Of a stretch of DNA of 42,067 nt, positions 8,067 through 15,374 are shown in pieces. Within the stretch, counting starts at the first letter, position 1; the number at the start of each line of letters is the position of its first letter. The notes under the pieces are model-generated. The model had not been told where the DNA came from, made no database searches, and was given only the letters and a program-made list of their open reading frames with translations. The DNA comes from a virus. The stretch is taken from positions 1 to 42,067 of IMG/VR virus record IMGVR_UViG_3300031251_000049. One strand, 5' to 3'. The translations under genes were made by a program, and so were the position numbers.

Positions 8067-10087
8067 CCGCGCTGTGATTGCTTCGCGTTGTTTTGCTCGA
8101 TAGCGCTGCGCACAATGAGCGCGACGCCTTGAGGCGTGATTTGCGGCGCGACGTTCACGCCAGCGGCATAATTGTGAATTGTGACCTTGGGCGCGCTCGA
8201 TTTCCCGAGCGGAACCATGTTCGCCGGTCCCTGCACAAGCTCCGGCCCCGCCTCGCCGGCAATTCCCCATTTGCCAGCGCCAAGCGTTCCGCCGTCGGCA
8301 AATTTCGGGAGGCTCACGCGGCTAAGCAGGCTCCCGAGCAAGCCGCCCATTTGGCCGCTCCCTGTCGGGGCCGCGAGGCCGAGCGCCTGGCCAAAGAAGC
8401 CTTGTCCTGTGAGCGCGCCAGTTAGCAGGCTCTTGAGCGACGACGAAGCGAGCGTCTGCACAAGGCTCTTGAGAACATCATTAACCTTGCCGCCCTTGAC
8501 AATGACTTGATCGAGCGCGTCGATAAATGAGTTCGACCATTCTTGCACGGCTTGATTTAGCGCTTGCTGCGCCGCTTTGATTTCGTCAAGCCTTTGCTTG
8601 TATGTCGCCGCCGCCGTTGAAAGCTCCACGACTTTCTGGCGCTCTTGCTCCGTCAGGTCGCGGCCTTCCTTGCGCGCCGCGCTCTCCGCGCCAGCAAGCG
8701 CCACGGCTTTCGCCCTGTCGACGTTGCCGAGCTTCCACGTGTCAAGCTCGGCCTTCGCGGTCTCTTCGGCCTTCTTGAGATTTTCAAGATAGGTTTCAAT
8801 CTGGCTCGTGCCGCTCCCGCTCGAGCTTTGCGCGTCCTCATAGCCCTTGTATCGAGCGCGAGACGCGCCGGCCCTCTCGTTCCCCAAGCCGCCAGGGCGG
8901 GACGGAGGCAAAGGCGCATTGCTCTCTTGATACGGCCCGAATGGCTGGCCTGTCGTTTCCCAGCCGATACCGCCGCGCGTCGCAGGCTTTGCCCAAGGCG
9001 ACGTTGGCAGAGAGAGAATGCTTTTGATTTGATTATAGAGCTTTCCGACCTCGGAAACGGCGGCGCTAATACCCTCGACGAAATCGAACCATTTCTTTTT
9101 TAGATCGGCGACAAGTTCGGCGATATCCTGCATTGCGGACTTGAATTTTCCGCTCGCCTTCGCTTCCGCCGCGTCAACTTCGCGCTGCAAGTCGACAAAC
9201 TTGTCGACAAGGCCGTCCTTGATATCAATCCCAGCCGCCTTCGCAGCCGCCGCGAATTGCTGGACGCCGATTTGACCGCGCATAAGCGGCGCATAAAGCT
9301 TCTCTCCCGTGTCATCGCCGAACAAGGCTTGAACAAGGTCGAGCCCTTCCGTCTTCGGAAGCGCCTTCACTTTCTGCGCAAGAATGTCAATGAATTGCGG
9401 AAGATTGCGCGCCGTGTCGAGTGTTTTGAGAAAGCCCTTGTCGATAAGCTCGACGCGATCTTTCACGTCGCCTGCGTTGCGACGGAATTGCTCGAGTTGC
9501 TGATTTGCGCTAACGAGCGCCTTCGTCATTTCCTCCGCGCCGACGCCGAACTTAGCGCCAAGGATTTTCGCGCCCTCGAGTTCATTGGCGCGCAGTCCGA
9601 GCTTGCGCATTTGCTCGCCAAGCGCGGCGAGTTCGTCTTGGACGTGTGAGCCGGCCATGGCCAGGAGGCCGACGCCAGCCACGCCAGCCACAGCGCCGAC
9701 AAGAGGAAGCCAACGCACGGCGATGGCCCCGAGCGCCGCCATGGTGCCCGCAACGCCGCCCTGGCCCGCCGACAAGATTTGCGATATCCTGCCGCCTTCC
9801 ATCGCCAGGCCGCGAAATACCGATCCGCCCGCCGCCATTTCGTCAAATAGCGACCGGGAGACGTGCGCAAGCTCTAGGGCTTGCAGACGATTTAAACCCA
9901 TCGCCTTCTGATTGTCGTTTAACGCCTTGTTTGTCTCTTCGAAGCCTTGGCGCATCTTTGATGACGCGCCGGCGACTTCATTCGCCATCGTGCGAACCTG
10001 CGCCGCCGCATCTTGCGCGCCTTTGCGCAGCGACGACACATCGGCGCTAAATTTATAGACGAGCGAGCCTGCAACGGTTTCAGCCAT
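8051..10087 (-). CDS. Tail tape measure protein
   Basis: This 678-residue protein is one of the longest products here. The N-terminal part (residues 1-70) is helical and Ala/Gln-rich. A hydrophobic Gly/Ala segment lies at about 110-150 (WLPLVGAVAGVAGVGLLAMA), and long charged helices fill the middle. The C-terminus has the lambda-type signature LPKFADGGTLGAGKWGIAGEAG followed by PELVQGPANMVPLG. It sets tail length and is threaded inside the tail tube. The two tail chaperone genes lie just upstream and distal tail genes downstream. The modest length predicts a short to medium flexible tail, on the usual relation of about 1.5 angstrom per residue. Confidence 0.92.
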   Translation of the reverse strand: MAETVAGSLVYKFSADVSSLRKGAQDAAAQVRTMANEVAGASSKMRQGFEETNKALNDNQKAMGLNRLQALELAHVSRSLFDEMAAGGSVFRGLAMEGGRISQILSAGQGGVAGTMAALGAIAVRWLPLVGAVAGVAGVGLLAMAGSHVQDELAALGEQMRKLGLRANELEGAKILGAKFGVGAEEMTKALVSANQQLEQFRRNAGDVKDRVELIDKGFLKTLDTARNLPQFIDILAQKVKALPKTEGLDLVQALFGDDTGEKLYAPLMRGQIGVQQFAAAAKAAGIDIKDGLVDKFVDLQREVDAAEAKASGKFKSAMQDIAELVADLKKKWFDFVEGISAAVSEVGKLYNQIKSILSLPTSPWAKPATRGGIGWETTGQPFGPYQESNAPLPPSRPGGLGNERAGASRARYKGYEDAQSSSGSGTSQIETYLENLKKAEETAKAELDTWKLGNVDRAKAVALAGAESAARKEGRDLTEQERQKVVELSTAAATYKQRLDEIKAAQQALNQAVQEWSNSFIDALDQVIVKGGKVNDVLKSLVQTLASSSLKSLLTGALTGQGFFGQALGLAAPTGSGQMGGLLGSLLSRVSLPKFADGGTLGAGKWGIAGEAGPELVQGPANMVPLGKSSAPKVTIHNYAAGVNVAPQITPQGVALIVRSAIEQNNAKQSQRGWRST

Positions 10088-10138
10088 TTTTCACCTAACT
10101 TGCGCGTAGCGCCAGAATGCCGTAATAGAGTGCGCCTG

Positions 10139-10185
10139 CGCATCGCCGCGCTTCGCAGCGCCCCGCATCGCCACGCAACGCAACG
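10139..10185 (+). repeat. CGCNN pentamer element 1 (opposite to local transcription)
   Basis: Nine units of 5 bp, each starting CGC (AT, CG, TT, AG, CC, AT, CA, AA, AA as the two variable bases), then CGTTTTC. The AA-unit end lies 8 bp from the stop codon of the leftward chaperone gene, and the other end lies 52 bp from the tape measure start. Adjacent genes read leftward, so here the element is inverted relative to transcription, unlike the copies at 35.8-37.4 kb. The gap 10088-10192 holds nothing else recognisable. Confidence 0.85.
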
Positions 10186-10192
10186 TTTTCAG

Positions 10193-10384
10193 TCACGAAT
10201 TTTGGCTTTCCTCTTGCAGCATTTCAAGAAGCTCGTCAGCTTCCTCCGGAGACAGAGCGCCGGCGTTTTTGCGCTTGCCGCCCTTGCTCTCCGCATAGCC
10301 CTCGCAGGCTGCGAAGAACTCCCTCAAAGTCATGCGCCAAAACACGTCCGGCGCGAGACGAAGATGGCCGAGGCCGATCTTCAT
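10193..10384 (-). CDS. Tail assembly chaperone, small (PF09550 / GTA rcc01693 type)
   Basis: The product is 63 residues: the LGHLRLAPDVFWRMTLREFF segment is the hallmark of the short phage tail chaperone family found after the larger chaperone in gene transfer agents and related phages. It is thought to coat the tape measure during tail assembly. It overlaps the upstream chaperone gene as ATGA and precedes the tape measure gene, separated by the pentamer element. No frameshift signal is needed because the two chaperones are separate proteins. Confidence 0.85.
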   Translation of the reverse strand: MKIGLGHLRLAPDVFWRMTLREFFAACEGYAESKGGKRKNAGALSPEEADELLEMLQEESQNS

Positions 10385-10740
10385 CCATTCTTTGAACCGG
10401 TCTCCGACGCTAAAGGGTCCGGCTTCGCTTCGGCCTCCGCGCCCTTCGTCTCTAAGCCGCCCGCCATAAAGATTTCAGCGGCGATCTTTTGAGCATCGAA
10501 GAAAGAGAGGCGCGAAATCGCAGCGTTGCGCCTCTCGTTAATCAGGACCGCGTTGCCGCGCAAAAGGCCAACAAAGAAGCCTTTCGCCTTGAGCGGGTTT
10601 GACGGCGCAAGAAATACGTCGTCAACGGTGGTCGCGCCGATCTCTGCGGCAATTTCGGCCGTAGCGTCGAGCGTCATGCCGACGACGAATTTCTCGTCGC
10701 CGATCTCGATTTCAACAAACCCGCGAGCTTTATTCGCCAT
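10381..10740 (-). CDS. Tail assembly chaperone (GTA rcc01692 / PF11836 type)
   Basis: This 119-residue protein starts MANKARGFVEIEIGDEKF. The pattern of an N-terminal beta unit, then LDATAEIAAEIG, then FFVGLLRGNAV, fits the GTA-type tail assembly chaperone encoded between the tail tube protein and the short chaperone. Its C-terminal tail is low-complexity and acidic. Overlap with the next gene (ATGA) implies coupled translation. Confidence 0.8.
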   Translation of the reverse strand: MANKARGFVEIEIGDEKFVVGMTLDATAEIAAEIGATTVDDVFLAPSNPLKAKGFFVGLLRGNAVLINERRNAAISRLSFFDAQKIAAEIFMAGGLETKGAEAEAKPDPLASETGSKNG

Positions 10741-10749
10741 GTTCTAGCC

Positions 10750-11121
10750 TCAAATCGACGCGGGAGCGAGATGGAAAGCGGCGACGGTCAAATTCGTGAT
10801 CGTGCCGGTATTGGCCAGCGTCACCTGTCCGGTCGCGTCGATATAGGCCTGCGAGATAGGGCCGATGAGAACGTCTCCCGTCGTCGCCGGCACGACTTTC
10901 GTAATTGCCGGAACGGTGATTGTGCCGACGCCAGGAACCTTGGCCGAAGTCGGAGAGACCGGGTTGATCGTGATCGTCGCCGTTGCGGCGTTCGAATTCT
11001 TGGCGTGAATATAAAGGCGCTCGTCCGCCTTCGCTCCCTGCACAGCGTCCGAAGCCGTCGCGGCCTGGTAGGTCGGCGCAATGCCGGCCTGAGTGATTTC
11101 TTGAATGGTGATCGCGGTCAT
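10750..11121 (-). CDS. Putative tail- or head-associated decoration protein
   Basis: This 123-residue protein starts MTAITIQEITQAG. Its pattern of short beta strands (RLYIHAKNSNAATATITINP, then a TITVPAITKVV segment) and its Gly/Thr/Ala content resemble small decoration proteins that stud phage heads or tails. It lies between the tail tube and tail chaperone genes, which favours a tail decoration or Ig-like protein. No enzymatic motif is present, and the precise family is not recognised. Confidence 0.6.
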   Translation of the reverse strand: MTAITIQEITQAGIAPTYQAATASDAVQGAKADERLYIHAKNSNAATATITINPVSPTSAKVPGVGTITVPAITKVVPATTGDVLIGPISQAYIDATGQVTLANTGTITNLTVAAFHLAPASI

Positions 11122-11138
11122 GTTTCTCGCCTTTCAGA

Positions 11139-11543
11139 TTACGAGTAGGTGAAGGTAGGCTGCCCGCTCGAGAGCAGTTTCGCCGTGAACGTGGTTGCCT
11201 CGTTATAGGGGCCGGCTTCCTCATAGGAGTCGATAAGGGCCGTCATGTCGATCTGAATGCCCGGCGAAATCAGGCGCACGGTTTGCAGCGTCGAGGTCGT
11301 CGCCGCCTGAAAGAGCGTTTTCGCCGTTGAGTCTTGCTGATAGATGCCGGCGATATCAATCTCGAGCGACTGGACGCCAGCGCCGCCAAGAAGCTCTTGC
11401 CAGCGTCCGGCGCTATCCGCCGTCGTAACGTCGACGTTTGTGTTATCGGCCTTGAATGAGCGCGTGCGGACGCCCGCGACGGTCACGTAAGAGCCGGAGA
11501 TAAGCATTTGAAGCGACCAGTTTCGCCCAGCCTGCGCAGTCAT
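11139..11543 (-). CDS. Major tail tube protein
   Basis: The product is 134 residues. MTAQAGRNWSLQMLISGSYV, the TRSFKADNTNVDVTTADSAG segment and GVQSLEIDIAGIY match the TP901-1/GTA gp9 type of major tail protein, which polymerises into the tail tube. The position directly after the DUF3168-type completion protein and before the tail chaperones is canonical. Confidence 0.85.
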   Translation of the reverse strand: MTAQAGRNWSLQMLISGSYVTVAGVRTRSFKADNTNVDVTTADSAGRWQELLGGAGVQSLEIDIAGIYQQDSTAKTLFQAATTSTLQTVRLISPGIQIDMTALIDSYEEAGPYNEATTFTAKLLSSGQPTFTYS

Positions 11544-11557
11544 GGTTTATGTTCCTT

Positions 11558-11995
11558 TTAGCCGTGGTCAACAAAGGCGTGAAGCGAAACAACACCGTGT
11601 AGCGTTGTCCCGTCAGGATCGAGATAAGGGCCGATCATAGAGTCCACGCGCATTTGCGTGAGTGTGAACGGCGACGCGAGCGACAATGACGCGGTGTGTA
11701 GAACTTGTTTAAGCCTCGACATGATGTCTCGCGCCACGTCTGTCTCGGGCGTTTGCGATAAGCGCTGATGCCAGACATGCAAATCGAGAAAGATTTCTTG
11801 ACCGTCCTCCGTCGCGGTCGCCCAATCCTGTGAGCGCGCCGTCAACTGAATGTAGGGCGTCGGATGCGACGACGGGGCTTGCACGAGAACCTTGCTTCCG
11901 ACTAGCGTGCTCGAGAGCGTCGCGTCGGCAAGAATGGCGGTGCGAACCGCTCCCCGGAACGCCGGGACGCTATCGAGCGACGACGACGTTGCCAT
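11558..11995 (-). CDS. Tail completion / terminator protein (DUF3168, GTA gp8-like)
   Basis: This 145-residue protein starts MATSSSLDSVPAFRGAVR. The segments PYIQLTARSQDWATA, IFLDLHVWHQ and the C-terminal LHGVVSLHAFVDHG match DUF3168 proteins, which cap the tail tube and join it to the head. ATG 11995 is chosen; a TTG three codons upstream (12004) is the alternative. The gene start overlaps the end of a small upstream gene by 26 nt. Confidence 0.8.
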   Translation of the reverse strand: MATSSSLDSVPAFRGAVRTAILADATLSSTLVGSKVLVQAPSSHPTPYIQLTARSQDWATATEDGQEIFLDLHVWHQRLSQTPETDVARDIMSRLKQVLHTASLSLASPFTLTQMRVDSMIGPYLDPDGTTLHGVVSLHAFVDHG

Positions 11996-12188
11996 TTTCG
12001 TCAATCACTTTGATTTTTCCCTCGCTGCGTATCTTCCAGACGGTCGACTCGTCCTTCTTTACAGCGTCCTCGACGCCGTTGCTCCACTTTATGACGAATT
12101 TTCCACTGCGCACGTCCAGCCACATATCCACGATATGCGGAGCTTTGAACGAAACAGAGAGCGGGTTACCGTTGCTCGGCTTTGACAT
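11970..12188 (-). CDS. Small hypothetical protein among head-tail connector genes
   Basis: This 72-residue protein starts MSKPSNGNPLSVSFKAP and has a beta-rich, charged C-terminus (VWKIRSEGKIKVIDENG). It overlaps both neighbours, by 23 nt upstream and 26 nt downstream. The frame has sensible composition and fills the space without leaving a gap, which supports a real gene. I do not recognise the family; it is probably a minor connector or assembly factor. Confidence 0.55.
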   Translation of the reverse strand: MSKPSNGNPLSVSFKAPHIVDMWLDVRSGKFVIKWSNGVEDAVKKDESTVWKIRSEGKIKVIDENGNVVVAR

Positions 12189-12591
12189 AGGCGCTTATTA
12201 TCCCCGCCGATTTGTCGCGCATCGCGTCGCCAGCCGGGCGAAGGAATGGGCGCGCTTCCATATTTTTCGTCCCGTATTCGAGGCAAACCGAATAGGGCGC
12301 GAGCGAGCGGAGATTTGCAGTCCTGTCGTCGCTCATGTCGCATTTGATATTCTGCACAAGGAAGCCAAGATCATTTGCGGGCGCTTCGCCGGGAGCGGAA
12401 GCTGTATGCGAGACGTTGCCGCGCTTGTATGTGCGCCCGGTTTTAGGTCCACGAATGATAGACTCTTGCGCCGCAGACTGAGCCATTAGCGCGACGGCCA
12501 TGAGCCCTTTAGCCGTCCCCTTTTCTATCTGCGCAAGAAGCGCCTCCGTTTCCGGCGTCTTCTCAATTTTCACTTCAAGCGAGAACATCAT
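12166..12591 (-). CDS. Tail completion / head-tail connector protein (HK97 gp10 family)
   Basis: The product is 141 residues. The C-terminal half has the family signature: SAPGEAPANDLG, then PYSVCLEYGTKNMEARPFLR. This family closes the head-tail interface. The start is taken at ATG 12591, which overlaps the previous stop as ATGA; a GTG two codons upstream is possible. It is encoded between a head closure protein and the DUF3168 protein, as in HK97-like phages and GTAs. Confidence 0.85.
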   Translation of the reverse strand: MMFSLEVKIEKTPETEALLAQIEKGTAKGLMAVALMAQSAAQESIIRGPKTGRTYKRGNVSHTASAPGEAPANDLGFLVQNIKCDMSDDRTANLRSLAPYSVCLEYGTKNMEARPFLRPAGDAMRDKSAGIISAYVKAEQR

Positions 12592-12809
12592 TTGCACTCG
12601 AAGTTGACGACGACGCGCGGGCGCTCATATCTCACGCGCAATTCACATTCGCGCTCTCCGACAATCGAAAAGCCAATGCAATGCGGCCGACGCGACGCAA
12701 GAAGAAAGCGAGGGTCGAACCATTCATACCGTCGCTCGAGCGACGGATGAAAGCAGCGCACGCCGTCATTGCATCGCGTGGCGTGAATGCAATTCGCAAC
12801 GCGGTTCAT
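12588..12809 (-). CDS. Small Cys/Arg-rich hypothetical protein
   Basis: This 73-residue protein starts MNRVANCIHATRCND and is basic, with five Cys (CIHATRC, CFHP, CIGF, CEL and the final C) and several His. It is joined to both neighbours by ATGA overlaps, so it is very probably translated. It interrupts the usual pair of head closure and gp10-like genes. Function unknown; the Cys/His content allows metal binding, but no standard zinc motif is clear. Confidence 0.6.
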   Translation of the reverse strand: MNRVANCIHATRCNDGVRCFHPSLERRYEWFDPRFLLASRRPHCIGFSIVGERECELRVRYERPRVVVNFECK

Positions 12810-13135
12810 GCGTTTATTTCTCTGACGTAAACGTCGATAAATTGGCGCTGCTCTGTCGGATCGGTCACGCCACGCACATCAAACTTGCGCCCTCGCCAAA
12901 TCAGCCGACTATTCGTCGTAATGTCTGTGCGGTAGCGCGTCGTGACCGTATATTCGCGAATGGCATCGTCACGGCCGGCGAGAGTCACCTGTGCCGCCTT
13001 TGTCGGGGTGAAGCGAGCCCAAAGCGTCGCAACGTCCGCCCACGTCGTCGCAATGTCGCCGTAGCTGTCAACGGCTTGCGACTGCGCTTGCAGCGTTGGG
13101 CGCTCACGAAGCTTGCCGACGTTCGCAGGCTTCAA
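12806..13135 (-). CDS. Head closure protein (SPP1 gp16 / head-tail adaptor family)
   Basis: The product is 109 residues. The segments LRERPTLQAQSQAVDSYGD, WADVATLWARFTP and YTVTTRYRTDITTNSRLIWR, then a C-terminal FIDVYVREI, are typical of the head-tail joining family PF05521. It forms a ring below the portal adaptor. ATGA overlaps link it to both neighbours. Confidence 0.87.
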   Translation of the reverse strand: MKPANVGKLRERPTLQAQSQAVDSYGDIATTWADVATLWARFTPTKAAQVTLAGRDDAIREYTVTTRYRTDITTNSRLIWRGRKFDVRGVTDPTEQRQFIDVYVREINA

Positions 13136-13803
13136 CGAAGCCTCATTTGTCGCCAGCCGTTAATCAAATCCTCGTATTGATGCGGGACGGGCGTTGTCCG
13201 CCCTTCCATGACCATTTCGCGATTGTCATACCAATGCTTGACGAGAATACGCATTGCAGTCAGCAAATCGTCAGGCACGCCGCTATAGGGCGAGGCGTCA
13301 AATCCGCAAGTGAACGTGATTTGAATTGCGCCGCGCGGCGAGAGGACCAGGATAGGCCACGTCGAGCCGAGCTTGCGCACAATCGCGCCTTTATAGTCGC
13401 TCCACTCGGTAAAATAGATGGTTGGGTCGACCGTTGTGAGCGCGCCATATGCGTCAAGCAATTGCATCGTCGTCACAGCCTGAAAGGGCCGTTTCGGGAT
13501 TTCAATAATACCTGTCGGAATGAGCGCAGATAGCGGCCCTTCTTGCACGCCGTCCCACCACGGAGTTGAAAGGCCGGGGCCGCTTTGATCCGGCCATGTG
13601 TCGTAAACCGCCTGCCATGTCTGCGTTTTTAGCGCGAGGCCGGTTTCTTTCTCGACGCGCCGACGCGCCGACGCAATGAGCGAGACGATTAGAGGGTCAT
13701 CGTCCGTTAGATCGACGCGACAAAACGCTTTCGCGTCGGCCGGCGTGATCGGCTCGCTCTTGGCGTCGGTTATGAGCCGCAGGCGCGGCGTGGCGGATTT
13801 CAT
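13132..13803 (-). CDS. Head-tail connector / adaptor protein (gp6-like)
   Basis: This 223-residue protein starts MKSATPRLRLITDAKSEPI. The N-terminal ITPADAKAFCRVDLTDDD and helical IASARRRVEKETGLAL segments are characteristic of the HK97 gp6/GTA gp6 connector, which binds under the portal. The C-terminus has the expected amphipathic helices (DDLLTAMRILVKHWYDNRE). ATG 13803 overlaps the stop of a tiny upstream gene as ATGA. Confidence 0.85.
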   Translation of the reverse strand: MKSATPRLRLITDAKSEPITPADAKAFCRVDLTDDDPLIVSLIASARRRVEKETGLALKTQTWQAVYDTWPDQSGPGLSTPWWDGVQEGPLSALIPTGIIEIPKRPFQAVTTMQLLDAYGALTTVDPTIYFTEWSDYKGAIVRKLGSTWPILVLSPRGAIQITFTCGFDASPYSGVPDDLLTAMRILVKHWYDNREMVMEGRTTPVPHQYEDLINGWRQMRLR

Positions 13804-13925
13804 TGCGTGTGCCAAACCGTAAAGAGGAAGAACGCCGCTTCGAAAACAAAGAACGAAACGACAAGCCACGCGCATTCCGCTTGCTGCTTTGCAATATCGA
13901 CTTTGACTTTAGGGTTTTTAAGCAT
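13800..13925 (-). CDS. 41-residue single-pass membrane protein
   Basis: A short gene, starting MLKNPKVKVDIAKQQ and ending in a hydrophobic stretch (about residues 20-38, WLVVSFFVFEAAFFLFTVW). Two facts support it: an AGGAG ribosome binding site 8 nt before ATG 13925, and an ATGA overlap with the connector gene. It lies just after a predicted terminator, so it is the first gene of the distal segment of the morphogenesis series. The function is unknown; a membrane role within a head-tail block is unexpected. Confidence 0.65.
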   Translation of the reverse strand: MLKNPKVKVDIAKQQAECAWLVVSFFVFEAAFFLFTVWHTQ

Positions 13926-13979
13926 GTCGCTTCTCCTATCGCCTCGCCAATGATCGCACAAAAGACACTGCGCAAACTG

Positions 13980-14027
13980 TCAAACAAAATAGCGAAATGA
14001 GACTTACCAACGCGGCCTCATTTCGCT
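13980..14027 (-). terminator. Predicted intrinsic terminator inside the morphogenesis series
   Basis: A perfect 11-bp inverted repeat (AGCGAAATGAG at 13991-14001, its complement at 14017-14027) with a 15-nt loop. Read leftward it is followed by a T-rich tail (ATTTTGTTTGAC). It lies 12 bp beyond the stop of the 14039-14398 gene. It could end or attenuate the head transcript before the connector and tail genes. Confidence 0.65.
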
Positions 14028-14038
14028 TTAGCATGGCG

Positions 14039-14398
14039 TTAGGCCGTGCGCGGGGCCGGTGAGCCAGTGTCGGGGGCCGGACCGACGACCATAGCGGCTG
14101 GGGCCGGATCGCTCGCCACGGGCTGCGCCACGGCCGGCGCGGGGTCCAGCTTCGCCAGTTCGGCCTCGATCTCCGCGCGCTGTGCGACCATATAATCGGC
14201 CACAGCATTCTGGAAGCTCTCGAGGGCTGCCTCCGCGTCGTCGCGCTGCTTCGTCAGGCTTGCGACCTGAGATTGCAGCGCGGCAATGTCCACGACGGGG
14301 GCGGCCACGACGGGGGCGGCGATGGCAGAAAGAAGCTTGTCGAGGGCCGCCTGTGCGGCGGCGCTCTCTGCGTTGTAACGGTCTGCGGCGGCTGTCAT
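14039..14398 (-). CDS. Hypothetical Ala/Pro-rich coiled-coil protein
   Basis: This 119-residue protein starts MTAAADRYNAESAAAQAALD. A helical region with a heptad-like pattern (about 38-80, IAALQSQVASLTKQRDDAE) is followed by a Pro/Ala-rich tail. It lies just before the predicted terminator and after another Ala-rich small gene downstream of the capsid and decoration genes. The family is not recognised. Confidence 0.65.
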   Translation of the reverse strand: MTAAADRYNAESAAAQAALDKLLSAIAAPVVAAPVVDIAALQSQVASLTKQRDDAEAALESFQNAVADYMVAQRAEIEAELAKLDPAPAVAQPVASDPAPAAMVVGPAPDTGSPAPRTA

Positions 14399-14409
14399 GT
14401 TTTTCCCTT

Positions 14410-14721
14410 TCAGGCTTTGGGCGGGTTGGGGGCTTTGACGCCCTTGACGGCGCGAGCGGCTGCGTCCGCAGCCGCATCGTTCAAGGCTTCGGCTTCGCGC
14501 GCCGCTTCAGCCGCCGCTTCCGCCGCAGCGTGAGCCGCGCTTTCCGCGAGGGCGTCCGCCTTGGCGTCGCCTGTGACGACTACGGCCGCGAGCGTCGAGG
14601 AATGCGCCAGGTCTTCGGCGAGTTCTTCCGAGACCTCGTGCACCTCGCCCGCGAGCCACTTTTCGACGGTGAAGCCATCGGCTGCAACGCGAAAATCTCT
14701 AAGCATTTTGATGGTCGGCAT
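14410..14721 (-). CDS. Hypothetical Ala-rich protein of the head region
   Basis: The product is 103 residues. The N-terminal 45 residues (MPTIKMLRDFRVAADGFTVE...AGEVHEVSEELAEDL) resemble the small beta domain of short proteins encoded between capsid and connector genes. The rest is an Ala/Glu-rich helix and a Lys/Pro tail. A GAGGAAGTTTC context upstream provides a ribosome binding site. Its role is unknown. Confidence 0.65.
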   Translation of the reverse strand: MPTIKMLRDFRVAADGFTVEKWLAGEVHEVSEELAEDLAHSSTLAAVVVTGDAKADALAESAAHAAAEAAAEAAREAEALNDAAADAAARAVKGVKAPNPPKA

Positions 14722-14742
14722 TTTGAAACTTCCTCAAAGTGA

Positions 14743-14760
14743 CGGCGCTGCGAAGCGCCG
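14743..14760. other. Stable hairpin between decoration and Ala-rich genes
   Basis: A 7-bp perfect stem, CGGCGCT and AGCGCCG around GCGA (TCGC on the transcribed strand), lies in the 56-bp gap between two leftward genes. No T-run follows, so it is more likely an mRNA processing or stability element than a terminator. Confidence 0.5.
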
Positions 14761-14777
14761 CCAGTTGAAATTACGGC

Positions 14778-15299
14778 TTACGCGGCCGGGAGAACGTCAG
14801 GGAAGCCGAGAATTGCCCAAACCGTTCCAAGCGTCCCGGTCGAGTGCGTTCCGCCATAGAGAAGCGTCACGCGAATGTAGCGCTTGTTTCCGACGTAGTC
14901 GCACGTAAACGGAATGGTGTCGGCCGCGGCCTTCGCCGCATTGATAATCCGCACATATCCGTTCGCGTCCGGCTGTTGGCCGAAGTTCACGCCAGGCTGA
15001 TTGCTCACGCCAAGATTGACCGCGCCGCCGCCGCCCGAACCGGACGCGGGGCCGGCCACCACGTTAAACGTCGAATTGTCGTCGCTCTCTTCGATCTTGA
15101 GCGCGATGAAATTCGTTCCGGTAAACGTGATACCGCCCGCGCCGATGTGGCAAGCGATGGTGACGGCTTCATATTTGCGATTGCCCGTGCCGGTCGTATT
15201 GGCGCGGTCAATGGTGACAGCGGCCGGCGTCGACGCTTGCGTGTAGACGACTTCGGGAATGAGCCGCAGCGGAGTGATATACGAGTCAAGATCGCGCAT
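14778..15299 (-). CDS. Putative head decoration / fibre protein next to the capsid gene
   Basis: This 173-residue protein starts MRDLDSYITPLRLIPEVVY. The pattern includes FIALKIEESDDNSTFNVVAG, then a D-NGYVRI segment, then CDYVGNKRYIRVTLLYGG. It is common in phage proteins coded directly after the major capsid protein and thought to decorate the shell. It is separated from the capsid gene by 75 bp that include a hairpin. Confidence 0.7.
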   Translation of the reverse strand: MRDLDSYITPLRLIPEVVYTQASTPAAVTIDRANTTGTGNRKYEAVTIACHIGAGGITFTGTNFIALKIEESDDNSTFNVVAGPASGSGGGGAVNLGVSNQPGVNFGQQPDANGYVRIINAAKAAADTIPFTCDYVGNKRYIRVTLLYGGTHSTGTLGTVWAILGFPDVLPAA

Positions 15300-15332
15300 T
15301 TGCGCATGTCCTTTTCGAAAGAATGGGAAAGC

Positions 15333-15358
15333 GAGACGGCGCGCGATTGCGCCGCCTC
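15333..15358 (-). terminator. Possible attenuator after the capsid gene
   Basis: An imperfect inverted repeat: GAG-A-CGGCGC pairs with GCGCCG-C-CTC around a 6-nt loop. Read leftward it is followed by CGCTTTCCC, a weak pyrimidine tail. It sits in the gap after the major capsid gene, where partial terminators often adjust expression. The tail is poor, so this is tentative. Confidence 0.35.
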
Positions 15359-15374
15359 TTTGCCTGCGTCGTGA

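Noticed and set aside
10193-10740. Programmed frameshift between the two tail chaperones
   Set aside because: The two genes overlap as ATGA and both have complete family features, so separate translation explains them; no slippery heptamer was seen near 10381.
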